Translations under genes and position numbers: made by a program | From: Thiobacillaceae bacterium | GTDB taxonomy: Bacteria; Pseudomonadota; Gammaproteobacteria; Burkholderiales; Thiobacillaceae | Reading direction: 5' to 3' | DNA: 6,443 nucleotides | Assembly: GCA_024643305.1 (NCBI GenBank) | Contig: JAHENE010000117.1 | Span: 1-6,443 of the forward strand | Shown: positions 1 through 6,403 of the stretch, piece by piece | Layout: the number at the start of each line of letters is the position of its first letter | How positions within the stretch are numbered: position 1 is the first letter of the stretch | The notes under the pieces: generated by a model | Databases searched by the model: none | What the model was told of the DNA's origin: nothing | The model's input: the letters and a program-made list of their open reading frames with translations, nothing else

Positions 1-1670
1 ACCAGTGGTTCATGGCCATGGAAGGGCTAGCCAAGCGCGGACTGGATGTCGTGAAAAGTGGCGAGCTGAAATTCGTGCCGGAGAACTGGACCAGCACCTA
101 CCGCCAGTGGCTGGAAAACATCCAGGACTGGTGCATCTCGCGTCAGTTGTGGTGGGGACACCGCATCCCCGCCTGGTATGACGATGATGGCAATGTTTAT
201 GTGGCGTCCAGCGAAGAAGAGGCAAACAAGCTCGCAGGCGGCCGGCCGATCGTGCAGGACGAGGATGTACTCGACACCTGGTTCTCCTCTGCCCTGTGGC
301 CCTTCTCCACCCTGGGTTGGCCGGAAGAAACGCCGGAACTGAAAAGCTTCCTGCCCGGCTCGGTTCTGGTCACCGGCTTCGACATCATTTTCTTCTGGGT
401 GGCGCGCATGGTCATGATGACGCTGCACTTCACCGACAAGGTGCCATTCCACGAGGTCTATGTCACCGGCCTGGTTCGAGATGCGCATGGCAACAAGATG
501 AGCAAGTCCAAGGGCAATGTCATCGACCCCATCGACCTGATTGACGGCATCAGCCTGGACGACCTCATCGCCAAACGCACTACCGGCTTGATGAACCCCA
601 AGCAGGCCGAGTCTATCGCCAAGCAGACCCGTGCTGACTACCCGAATGGTTTCCCTGCTTTCGGCACCGATGCTTTGCGCTTTACCTTTGCCAGTCTGGC
701 CACACATGGGCGCGACATAAAGTTTGATCTGCAGCGCAGCGAAGGCTACCGCAACTTCTGCAACAAACTGTGGAACGCCACCCGCTTTGTGTTGATGAAT
801 ACAGAAGACAAGGATTGCGGACAGGATGCCAAGCTACCGCTTGAATTTTCCTTTGCCGACCGTTGGATTCAAAGCCGATTGGACGAGGCTGTCAGCAGCG
901 TACTGGCCGCTTTTGCCGAATACCGTTTCGACCTTGCCAGCCGCGCAATTTATGAATTCGTCTGGGACGAATATTGCGACTGGTATGTGGAACTGGCCAA
1001 GGTTCAAATGCAAACCGGCAACGAGGCCCAGCAACGTGCCACCCGGCGCACCCTGATTGCCGTACTGGAGACCGCGCTGCGGCTTGCACATCCGGTCATC
1101 CCGTTCATCACAGAAGAACTCTGGCACAAGGTCGCACCACTGGCCGGCAAGTCGGGTGACAGCATCATGCTGCAGCCATACCCCAAAGCCACTGAAAAAG
1201 CAGAAGATGTCGAAGCCACCGCCCAAGTTCAGGAACTCAAGGCCCTGGTTGATGCTGTTCGCAGCCTACGTAGCGAGATGAAGCTCTCACCTGCCGAGAA
1301 GGTGCCGCTCGCCATTGCGGGTGAAGCCTCACGCTATTCAATCTACACCATCTACCTTGCAGCCCTGGCCAGGCTCGCCAAAATCGATATTCAGACCGAG
1401 TTGCCATCTGGTGATGCGCCGGTTGCAATTACCGGGGATTGCCGGCTGATGCTGCAGATCGAAATCGACAAGGAAGCTGAAGTAGCGCGCCTCAACAAGG
1501 AAATCTCCCGCATCGAGGGTGAAATCGGCAAATGCCTGGGGAAACTCGCCAACCCCAACTTCGCCGACAAAGCTCCACCCGCCGTGGTCGAACAGGAAAG
1601 AAAGCGCCTGGCCGACTTCTCAGACACGCTGGAAAAGCTCAATAGCCAGCTAAACCGACTGAACAAATAA
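1..1670 (+). CDS. valS: Valyl-tRNA synthetase, C-terminal part (5' truncated by window edge)
   Basis: Class I aminoacyl-tRNA synthetase that charges tRNA-Val in the cytoplasm. The reading frame is open from base 3 (first residues QWFMAM), so the gene begins outside the window and the ATG at 12 is internal. About 555 residues are present, against about 950 in a complete ValS; the HIGH motif and most of the editing domain are missing upstream. Visible landmarks in order: the catalytic-core block [18 protein letters not shown] (about 126-180), [17 protein letters not shown] (about 270-320), the KMSKS loop at 495-509 followed by KGNVIDP, the helical anticodon-binding domain with [19 protein letters not shown] (about 945-1000), and a charged C-terminal coiled-coil arm (about 1455-1665) typical of bacterial ValS. 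The frame is intact to a TAA stop. It converges on the minus-strand genes and is probably unrelated to them in function. Confidence 0.97.
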   Translation, partial: QWFMAMEGLAKRGLDVVKSGELKFVPENWTSTYRQWLENIQDWCISRQLWWGHRIPAWYDDDGNVYVASSEEEANKLAGGRPIVQDEDVLDTWFSSALWPFSTLGWPEETPELKSFLPGSVLVTGFDIIFFWVARMVMMTLHFTDKVPFHEVYVTGLVRDAHGNKMSKSKGNVIDPIDLIDGISLDDLIAKRTTGLMNPKQAESIAKQTRADYPNGFPAFGTDALRFTFASLATHGRDIKFDLQRSEGYRNFCNKLWNATRFVLMNTEDKDCGQDAKLPLEFSFADRWIQSRLDEAVSSVLAAFAEYRFDLASRAIYEFVWDEYCDWYVELAKVQMQTGNEAQQRATRRTLIAVLETALRLAHPVIPFITEELWHKVAPLAGKSGDSIMLQPYPKATEKAEDVEATAQVQELKALVDAVRSLRSEMKLSPAEKVPLAIAGEASRYSIYTIYLAALARLAKIDIQTELPSGDAPVAITGDCRLMLQIEIDKEAEVARLNKEISRIEGEIGKCLGKLANPNFADKAPPAVVEQERKRLADFSDTLEKLNSQLNRLNK

Positions 1671-1682
1671 GCCAGCCAAATA

Positions 1683-1709
1683 AAAAGGGCCGCTATACGC
1701 GGCCCTTTT
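1683..1709. terminator. Bidirectional intrinsic terminator between valS and the DUF302-like gene
   Basis: A near-perfect inverted repeat: AAAAGGGCCGC (1683-1693), a five-base loop, then GCGGCCCTTTT (1699-1709). The GC-rich stem is flanked by A-runs on the left and T-runs on the right, so it can end transcripts from both sides. It starts 12 bases after the valS stop and ends 29 bases from the stop of the convergent minus-strand gene, the expected place for a shared terminator. Confidence 0.9.
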
Positions 1710-1738
1710 GCAATTCCCGGACTAACCGAAGCAGGGAC

Positions 1739-2617
1739 TTACTTCGGCTTGGCGCCGGCCACCTCACCTAGGGTTTGCCTGATCTCGTCGGGCGAGGAAA
1801 CAATGCGCATGAAATGCGCCATGTTCAGGTCAGGAAATGACAGCGCAATACGGTAACGGCCAAACAAGGCATTGACCGTGTTGTTCACCACATAAAGCTC
1901 ATAAGGCAAAGCGGCGATCGATTGCTGGCCACCAATTTTGGCGATCCAGCTTGCATCGCCCAATGTTTCGTCATTCATGGCCACACCGAATACCGCCATC
2001 TTTTCGTTCGGCATCACCACCTCGTAAACCTTGCTGGTATGGGCAACGCCCTTGTCCAGGTTGTCGCGGATGGTCTTCACTGCCTGATCAAAACTGACAT
2101 GCTCGGCCAGTTCGTTCTTGTCTGAATCAAAACGCTCCATGCCGAGGATATAGCGGTATCTTGGCAAGTCAGCGGCAGTTTCATCACCGCCAAAGCCCAG
2201 GCCTGCGCCCAGGGCACGGGCCAGTTTCTCCTGCACCGAGCGCACGGAATTTTCAGCTTTGGCAAATTGGCCACGGAAAAAGGCGCGGTACCAATAGTCC
2301 GGGTTCATGTAACTCACCGTTCCGTCTGACTTCACCCCCACTCGGATACCCGCGCCGACAATGTTGGCGCCACCCAGGGTGCGGATGTCGTTCTGGATGC
2401 CTTCGTCAGACACCACCACCACACCGTAGTCCGGCAGTTGTTTGGGGAAATAACGCCCCAGCACCTGGAAGCCCACCGCTTTCAGTTTTCCCTCAACCTC
2501 TTCCGTAACTTGCGCAGTTGCAGCCGGTTTCAGCTTCTCGGCCTGGATATACGGCGCAATCGCCCAGCTTGCACTGGAAGAAACGAACAAAACTGCCACG
2601 GCGAGGAACTTCAGCAT
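1739..2617 (-). CDS. Exported protein with two DUF302-like halves, function unknown
   Basis: A 292-residue protein with a clear Sec signal peptide (MLKFLAVAVLFVSSSASWA, probable cleavage after Ala19), so it is predicted to be periplasmic or envelope-associated. I recognise no enzyme motif. Residues about 35-115 resemble a DUF302 (PF03625) unit: a helix (VEGKLKAVGFQVLGRY), a strand, and a closing block VSYMNPDYWYRAFF. Residues about 175-280 look like a second, diverged copy: helix SFDQAVKTIRDNLDKG, strands, then RYRIALSFPDLNMAHFMRI. The mature protein contains no cysteine, which argues against a direct persulfide carrier role. The start has a modest AAGGG ribosome-binding site (2624-2628, complement) six bases upstream. 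The gene lies 82 bases after the fadL-like gene, beyond a strong terminator, and no good promoter is visible in the gap, so it may depend on read-through. The reading frame is secure; the family assignment is only moderately sure. Confidence 0.85.
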   Translation of the reverse strand: MLKFLAVAVLFVSSSASWAIAPYIQAEKLKPAATAQVTEEVEGKLKAVGFQVLGRYFPKQLPDYGVVVVSDEGIQNDIRTLGGANIVGAGIRVGVKSDGTVSYMNPDYWYRAFFRGQFAKAENSVRSVQEKLARALGAGLGFGGDETAADLPRYRYILGMERFDSDKNELAEHVSFDQAVKTIRDNLDKGVAHTSKVYEVVMPNEKMAVFGVAMNDETLGDASWIAKIGGQQSIAALPYELYVVNNTVNALFGRYRIALSFPDLNMAHFMRIVSSPDEIRQTLGEVAGAKPK

Positions 2618-2640
2618 TTCACACCCTTAAAAAGTCGGCG

Positions 2641-2668
2641 AAAAAAAACCGGGCCAACGGCCCGGTTT
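2641..2668 (-). terminator. Intrinsic terminator after the fadL-like gene
   Basis: On the minus strand a perfect 10-bp stem AAACCGGGCC / GGCCCGGTTT (2659-2668 and 2646-2655) with a three-base loop is followed by a run of eight T residues (2648 down to 2641). It begins 32 bases after the fadL-like stop codon and ends 24 bases before the next minus-strand start codon. Confidence 0.9.
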
Positions 2669-2699
2669 CAATTGTATAAGAATATTAGCTAAGTTGGAA

Positions 2700-3965
2700 T
2701 TACTTCCAGCTGTACTGAACACCCAGCGAGTTCTGGTACATCTGGATGGTATCGATACCAGCGCCAAAGCCAGGACGAAGGCCAGACACATCATTCTTGA
2801 GAGCATGCATATAGGCAACAGTAAGTTCATTTCCTGAAGCCAAAGTGTAAGTAAAGCCCAGGGTGATGTGGTCTTCGACAACCGCCGGGGCTAGGATGTT
2901 AAACATAACTTCGCCACAATCAGGACCGCACATGTCGCCCTTGATCGGGCTGTCGGTATGACTGTAACCTGCGCGCAGAGTCCAAGCCTTGTTGTACTTG
3001 TATTCCATGCCCAGCTTCCACACATTCATGTCATCCCAGCCAAATCCCGGACCATTAGCAGCACCCAAGCCACTAAAGAAGTTGGGGAATACCGGGTTTC
3101 CAACTGAATTCACATCACTGTAATTGATACGCTGGTAGTCCAGCGCCAGTTTGACCTGGGGGGTCGCCTGCCAGGATACGCCGAGGTTGTAGTTTTCAGG
3201 GATATCAAACTCACCACCCCCTGCAAACAGGCCGGCATATTTATTGAACTTCTCAAAGTTCATCTTGCTGGCATAAGCGGCGCCAATGGTTACGGTCGGG
3301 GTGATTTTGCCCAGATAGCCCACACGCACGCCATAACCGAAGGAATCATCGTAGCCAAGATTGCTTGCCATGCTGGGCGTACCCGGGATCTGGAAGCCGG
3401 CAAAGCCTTGCAAACCTTCAGCGCGGAAACGCTGATAACCCAGCAACGGGGATATACCGATGGAGTGGTTGGGGGCAACTTTGTATGCCGCGGTCGGGGC
3501 TATGATCAACTGCATAAGGTCCACACCCAAGCTGCCAGTGCCACCAAGGATATTCGTGTTACCAAACGATGAGTTACCCGGGTAATCTGAATTCATGCCG
3601 CCATTGCCATACACCGTCACGCCCAGTGCAAGGTTGCTGTTCATCATGTGGTTATAACCAAACTCCGGAACCAGAAAATAGTTGGAGTTGCTTTCAGCAC
3701 TGGCAAAGGAGAGCGCACCGCCCAAGTTTGTGGCTTCGCGAATCGGGCTGAACAGGTCCACGCCCAGATCAACGCGGTCGCCGACAAAGGCGGCCGCAGC
3801 GGGGTTGTTGGCGCCAAAGAAGGCGTCATCGGTGCTGGTTGTGGCAACACCGGCCATGCCCTTGGCTTTCATGCCGTAGCCGTGGCCAAAGTAACCGTTG
3901 GTGGCGTTTGCGCCAAAAGAAAGACCGGCAAGTGCCAGGCCAAGTACGATGCGGGAAAGTTTCAT
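2700..3965 (-). CDS. FadL/OmpP1/TodX-family outer membrane transport protein
   Basis: A 421-residue beta-barrel protein of the FadL family (PF03349, Toluene_X), which moves hydrophobic molecules across the outer membrane. A signal peptide (residues 1-21, cleavage after ANA) leads to a mature N-terminus TNGYFGHGYGMKAKGMAG, the FadL-type plug region, with the conserved NPA motif at residues 54-56. The rest is alternating amphipathic strands with Gly/Asn/Tyr-rich turns, e.g. VDLGVDLFSP, TIGAAYASKMNF, VKLALDYQRINY and ITLGFTYTLASGNELTVAYMHA. Length fits the family (about 400-450). Two oddities: a Cys346-X3-Cys350 pair in a probable loop, and a C-terminus ending YSWK, where barrels usually end in an aromatic residue. 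A GGAGG site (3970-3974, complement) four bases before the ATG supports the start. Terminators bound it on both sides, so it is probably its own transcription unit. Substrate cannot be read from sequence; the sulfur-gene context is suggestive only. Confidence 0.93.
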   Translation of the reverse strand: MKLSRIVLGLALAGLSFGANATNGYFGHGYGMKAKGMAGVATTSTDDAFFGANNPAAAAFVGDRVDLGVDLFSPIREATNLGGALSFASAESNSNYFLVPEFGYNHMMNSNLALGVTVYGNGGMNSDYPGNSSFGNTNILGGTGSLGVDLMQLIIAPTAAYKVAPNHSIGISPLLGYQRFRAEGLQGFAGFQIPGTPSMASNLGYDDSFGYGVRVGYLGKITPTVTIGAAYASKMNFEKFNKYAGLFAGGGEFDIPENYNLGVSWQATPQVKLALDYQRINYSDVNSVGNPVFPNFFSGLGAANGPGFGWDDMNVWKLGMEYKYNKAWTLRAGYSHTDSPIKGDMCGPDCGEVMFNILAPAVVEDHITLGFTYTLASGNELTVAYMHALKNDVSGLRPGFGAGIDTIQMYQNSLGVQYSWK

Positions 3966-4130
3966 ATTGCCTCCGAAAGCATAAGGATTTCATTATTCAA
4001 AAAACAGCTTCACAAACATGCCTGCAAAAATGTTACAGCCAAGCCGCTTGGTAGAACACTACTATTTGGGATTGCTCAAGACCCCGCCTTCATTAATGTT
4101 GCAGGAAAACGACACTCCGAAACAGGGGCC
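3966..4130 (-). other. Leader region of the fadL-like gene
   Basis: Non-coding stretch between the dsrE2 terminator and the fadL-like start. Because a terminator precedes it, a promoter for the fadL-like gene is expected here, but I found no -35/-10 pair good enough to call. The only clear structure is a short perfect inverted repeat CCAAG-ccg-CTTGG at 4039-4051, which could be an operator half-site pair or a small leader hairpin. The ribosome-binding site GGAGG lies at 3970-3974 (complement). Confidence 0.4.
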
Positions 4131-4162
4131 AAAAAACAAAACGCCCCCGACTGGCGGGGGCG
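4131..4162 (-). terminator. Intrinsic terminator after dsrE2
   Basis: On the minus strand the stem CGCCCCCG / CGGGGGCG (4162-4155 and 4149-4142; 8 bp, five-base loop) is followed by a T-rich tract TTTTGTTTTTT (4141-4131). It starts 21 bases after the dsrE2 stop codon. It separates the sulfur-relay genes from the fadL-like gene. Confidence 0.9.
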
Positions 4163-4183
4163 CTTCTGGGCAACGGGAAATGC

Positions 4184-4693
4184 TCAAATAAACAGACAGA
4201 TATCGGATTCGCCGGCAAATTCAAAAAAAGTGGCAGCGCCGCCGAATTCGAGCCCATCGATGAAGTCGCTATGGCTAAAACCGAACAGCTCCACCGTCAT
4301 CTGACAGGCAATGAATTTGACGTCTGCTTCCTGACACAGGCTACGCAACTCAGGAATGGTAGCAACGCCATTGTTGGCAATGGTCATTTTCATCAGGCTG
4401 GTTGCAAACGATTCAAAACCGGGTATGACGCCTTGAACGGCGTTGGGGATGTTCCAGTTGATACCCTTGAACCACTTGGGTCCGAAAGGCATTTTCATCG
4501 GCATGCCAGGATTGCCGAGGGGGCTGATCTTGAGGCCGGACAGGTCCTTGCGCACCATTTGCAGGCCGTAGAAGGTAAAGAAAATCTGTACTTCATAACC
4601 CAGCGCCGCTGCAGTAGAGGCCAGGATAAAGGGCGGGTAGGCCCAATCCAGCGTGCCTTTGGTAGCGATCATGGCAAGTTTTTTGGTTTCCAT
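4184..4693 (-). CDS. dsrE2: DsrE2-type sulfur-trafficking protein
   Basis: A 169-residue member of the DsrE/DsrF-like superfamily, DsrE2 branch (Pfam DrsE_2). These proteins accept or store sulfane sulfur on cysteine and work with rhodanese and TusA in the cytoplasm of sulfur oxidizers. The N-terminal strand LAMIATKGTLDWAYPPFILASTAAA and the hydrophobic segment VQIFFTFYGL match the family fold. Then come a Pro/Met-rich block (GNPGMPMKMPFGPKWF, residues 60-75) and a cysteine region with Cys120 and Cys130 (CQEADVKFIACQMTV), the likely sulfur-binding site. A third cysteine, Cys166, sits three residues from the C-terminus. The ATG is supported by GGAG (4703-4706, complement) nine bases upstream. 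The order rhd-tusA-dsrE2 matches the known cluster in Allochromatium vinosum and other sulfur oxidizers. A terminator-like hairpin lies just upstream, so its expression may be lower than, or partly independent of, that of tusA. Confidence 0.92.
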   Translation of the reverse strand: METKKLAMIATKGTLDWAYPPFILASTAAALGYEVQIFFTFYGLQMVRKDLSGLKISPLGNPGMPMKMPFGPKWFKGINWNIPNAVQGVIPGFESFATSLMKMTIANNGVATIPELRSLCQEADVKFIACQMTVELFGFSHSDFIDGLEFGGAATFFEFAGESDICLFI

Positions 4694-4716
4694 TGCAAAT
4701 CTCTCCGGTCTTGAAG

Positions 4717-4748
4717 AAAAAAGGCGCCTGACCCTTGGTCGGCGCCTT
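4717..4748 (-). terminator. Terminator-like hairpin between tusA and dsrE2
   Basis: On the minus strand AAGGCGCC-GACC, a three-base loop, then GGTC-(one-base bulge)-GGCGCCTT form a 12-bp stem, followed by six T residues (4722-4717). It fits an intrinsic terminator, starting 11 bases after the tusA stop. Because the next gene is a functional partner in the same direction, it may act as a partial terminator or an mRNA-stabilising 3' end for the rhd-tusA message. Confidence 0.8.
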
Positions 4749-4759
4749 AATGGTTTTTC

Positions 4760-4987
4760 TTACTTCTTCTTCATGAAGAAGGTGTACTCACCGCCGGCTT
4801 CTGCGGAATTGACCAGATCGTTGCCGGTCTGTTTGGCAAAAGCCTGCATGTCCTTGACGGAACCCGGATCGGTGGCAAGGACTTTCAGAATTTCGCCGCT
4901 AGCCATTTCTGCAAGTGCCTTCTTGGTGCGCAGGATGGGGAGGGGGCAGTTCAGGCCACGGGCGTCGAGCTCTTTGTTGAATTCCAT
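4760..4987 (-). CDS. tusA: TusA-family sulfur carrier protein
   Basis: A 75-residue cytoplasmic TusA/SirA-family protein (PF01206). It carries sulfur as a persulfide on the cysteine of the CPxP motif, here Cys14-Pro-Leu-Pro17 within LDARGLNCPLPILRTKKAL. The remainder fits the small two-layer fold: GEILKVLATDPGSVKDMQAFAKQTGNDLV, then EYTFFMKKK. Length is normal. The ATG is supported by GGAG (4995-4998, complement) seven bases upstream. It lies 86 bases after the rhodanese gene and before dsrE2. In sulfur oxidizers this TusA works as the central donor that passes sulfur from rhodanese to DsrE-type proteins, DsrC or the sHdr complex, so a role in energy metabolism is more likely here than the tRNA-thiolation role of Escherichia coli TusA. 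Confidence 0.95.
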   Translation of the reverse strand: MEFNKELDARGLNCPLPILRTKKALAEMASGEILKVLATDPGSVKDMQAFAKQTGNDLVNSAEAGGEYTFFMKKK

Positions 4988-5073
4988 TTTGTATCTCCGA
5001 AACGGGTGTTAATAAATCAGGAATTGCTAACGTTAACCTAGAGGTTGAATTATTGCAATATGGGTTTGGTCGT

Positions 5074-5388
5074 TTATGCGGCCAACGCCTTACCTTCACG
5101 CGCCCAACTCATGATGCCGCCCGCAAGGTTATAAACATTTTCAATCCCCTGCGACATCAGCCATGCACAGGCCTGCGCAGAGCGCGCGCCTGAACGGCAA
5201 TAAAACACAACAGGCGCCCCGCCTTTCAAGTCCTGCAGTTTCAAGGGCAACAGGTGCAGCGGGATATGGGTGGAGCCTTCAATCTTGGCCTGGGCATGTT
5301 CTGCATCAGAGCGTACATCGATTAGCTGCACGCCAGATTTCATGGCTTCTTCAAGCTGGTTTGAATCAATTTCACGAATCCCAAACAT
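5074..5388 (-). CDS. Single-domain rhodanese (thiosulfate or persulfide sulfurtransferase)
   Basis: A 104-residue cytoplasmic rhodanese (PF00581) without a signal peptide. Visible family features: VQLIDVRSDAEHAQAKIEGSTHIPL (residues 20-44), the active-site loop Cys64-Arg-Ser-Gly-Ala-Arg69 after the strand APVVFY, and the closing YNLAGGIMSWAREG (86-99). The complete CxxGxR loop supports an active enzyme that forms a cysteine persulfide from thiosulfate, glutathione persulfide or similar donors. It is the first gene of the rhd-tusA-dsrE2 set and probably loads TusA. The ATG follows a GGAG at 5400-5403 (complement) with an 11-base gap, slightly long. It lies 68 bases after soeC and has a probable promoter of its own. 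Confidence 0.95.
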   Translation of the reverse strand: MFGIREIDSNQLEEAMKSGVQLIDVRSDAEHAQAKIEGSTHIPLHLLPLKLQDLKGGAPVVFYCRSGARSAQACAWLMSQGIENVYNLAGGIMSWAREGKALAA

Positions 5389-5426
5389 GGTGCTGATTAC
5401 TCCAGAATGGTAAATTAAAGGTTGCT

Positions 5427-5454
5427 AATATACCAAAATCCTTTGAATAATCAA
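5427..5454 (-). promoter_or_regulatory. Probable sigma70-type promoter of rhd-tusA
   Basis: On the minus strand a -35 element TTGATT (5454-5449, four of six consensus bases) is separated by 16 bases from a -10 element TATATT (5432-5427, five of six), which is preceded by TGG, an extended -10. Transcription would start near 5420, giving a leader of about 30 bases before the rhodanese ATG. The -35 box lies just past the soeC stop codon, so this would be a promoter internal to a longer minus-strand block. No terminator is visible after soeC. Confidence 0.55.
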
Positions 5455-5456
5455 GC

Positions 5457-6392
5457 CTAGCAGCGTTGGGCCCCGTGATAGAGATTCACAACGTGCCGCG
5501 CCTCTGCAAAAAAGAGCCAGCGTTCCGATACCAGACCCGCAAATACGGACACCAGTGCGGCAATACCCAATGCCGGCGCATGAAACTCAAGCGCAAGATA
5601 AAGCAGGACCAGCGGCACTGCAAAGGCCAGGATCATGGTTAGCACACGCAAGCTGGTCGAAGCCAATCGCGAAACCACATACCCGAATTCACGCGTCAGA
5701 AATGTGCCATGTGTATGCCCCGCGTCCAGCAGCTTTACTTGGGCTCGTGTGAAACCGGTTGCAGTATTGATGGTCGGCCCGGCGCCCATGCGCCCAATCC
5801 AGTAGTAATAAATCGCTTTCACAAAAGCGGCCACAAAAAGCTGGAACAATGACAGCATCACAAACGGAAGGGTTTGCACGCCCGCCAGCATGGCCACAAC
5901 CAACAGGATCATGCCACCTGAGAAATGTCCAAGCGACAGGTACGCAGCCGGCACCAGCGGCGTGTTCCAGTGGCGGATGGTCTTAAGGCTGGCATAGATC
6001 ATGGCGGTGGAAAAAATCGTCAGCCAGGCGAGCAAAGTGGCGATCGCCCCGGCAAAATGCCGCGCTATCGGCCACAAATCCAGCCAGTACAGGCCTAAAT
6101 ACGCCAAGGCAAAGGGGTAAAAAGCTACCGATAGCACCCCCTCGCGTGACAGCCAGGAGGTTCTCCAGCGCGAAAAAGCACGCCAGGCGTTCTTGGGGTT
6201 GGCCAGATGGAACGTGGACGACAACAGACCCACACCGACCATGACAATCGCCAGCACACCAGTCCAGAACACGTAGGGGGCAGATATTCCGCCGCCCAGC
6301 TTGAAAAGGTCGGCCAGGTAGATCAGGGCGAAAAGCCCGAAGCCTGCGCCAGACAAAACGGTAAAGAAGATGACAGAGAACGCTGGATGCAT
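5457..6392 (-). CDS. soeC: DmsC/SoeC-type membrane anchor subunit of a molybdopterin oxidoreductase, probably sulfite dehydrogenase SoeABC
   Basis: A 311-residue integral membrane protein of the DmsC family (PF04976). I count eight probable transmembrane segments (about residues 7-30, 38-62, 85-108, 112-134, 148-170, 174-198, 246-268, 272-295). A DmsC-type signature lies after the second helix (HLANPKNAWRAFSRWRTSWLSREG, residues 62-85), and a conserved C-terminal block is ERWLFFAEARHVVNLYHG. Such subunits anchor catalytic A and iron-sulfur B subunits and exchange electrons with quinone. SoeC is favoured over DMSO or polysulfide reductase anchors because the next genes are rhd-tusA-dsrE2, and SoeABC oxidizes cytoplasmic sulfite in sulfur oxidizers. 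The ATG has a strong AAGGAG (6399-6404, complement) six bases upstream, overlapping the stop codon of the preceding gene, which indicates tight co-translation. Membership of the DmsC family is sure; the sulfite role is inferred. Confidence 0.9.
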   Translation of the reverse strand: MHPAFSVIFFTVLSGAGFGLFALIYLADLFKLGGGISAPYVFWTGVLAIVMVGVGLLSSTFHLANPKNAWRAFSRWRTSWLSREGVLSVAFYPFALAYLGLYWLDLWPIARHFAGAIATLLAWLTIFSTAMIYASLKTIRHWNTPLVPAAYLSLGHFSGGMILLVVAMLAGVQTLPFVMLSLFQLFVAAFVKAIYYYWIGRMGAGPTINTATGFTRAQVKLLDAGHTHGTFLTREFGYVVSRLASTSLRVLTMILAFAVPLVLLYLALEFHAPALGIAALVSVFAGLVSERWLFFAEARHVVNLYHGAQRC

Positions 6393-6403
6393 GGACTACT
6401 CCT

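Noticed and set aside
27..707. A 226-codon minus-strand open frame inside valS
   Set aside because: It is fully antisense to highly conserved valS sequence including the KMSKS region and has no family features; it is a shadow of the valS codon pattern.
4020..4060. Possible sigma54-type promoter (TGGC...TTGCA) before the fadL-like gene
   Set aside because: The distance between the GG and GC elements is three bases too long for a sigma54 promoter.
3648..4304. A 218-codon plus-strand open frame spanning the start of the fadL-like gene and its leader
   Set aside because: It runs antisense through the fadL-like coding start, the dsrE2 terminator and the end of dsrE2, shows no recognisable domain, and the overlapping minus-strand genes are clearly real.
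4271..4714. A 147-codon plus-strand open frame across dsrE2
   Set aside because: It is antisense to the whole of dsrE2, whose protein family is recognised; the translation has no recognisable domain.
5009..5032. Possible separate tusA promoter (TTAACG, 16 bases, TATTAA on the minus strand)
   Set aside because: Both boxes match only four of six consensus bases in an AT-rich gap, too weak to call without start-site data.
5028..5037. Overlapping small palindromes TAACGTTA and GTTAAC in the rhd-tusA gap
   Set aside because: Too short and AT-rich to separate from chance; no second copy in the window.
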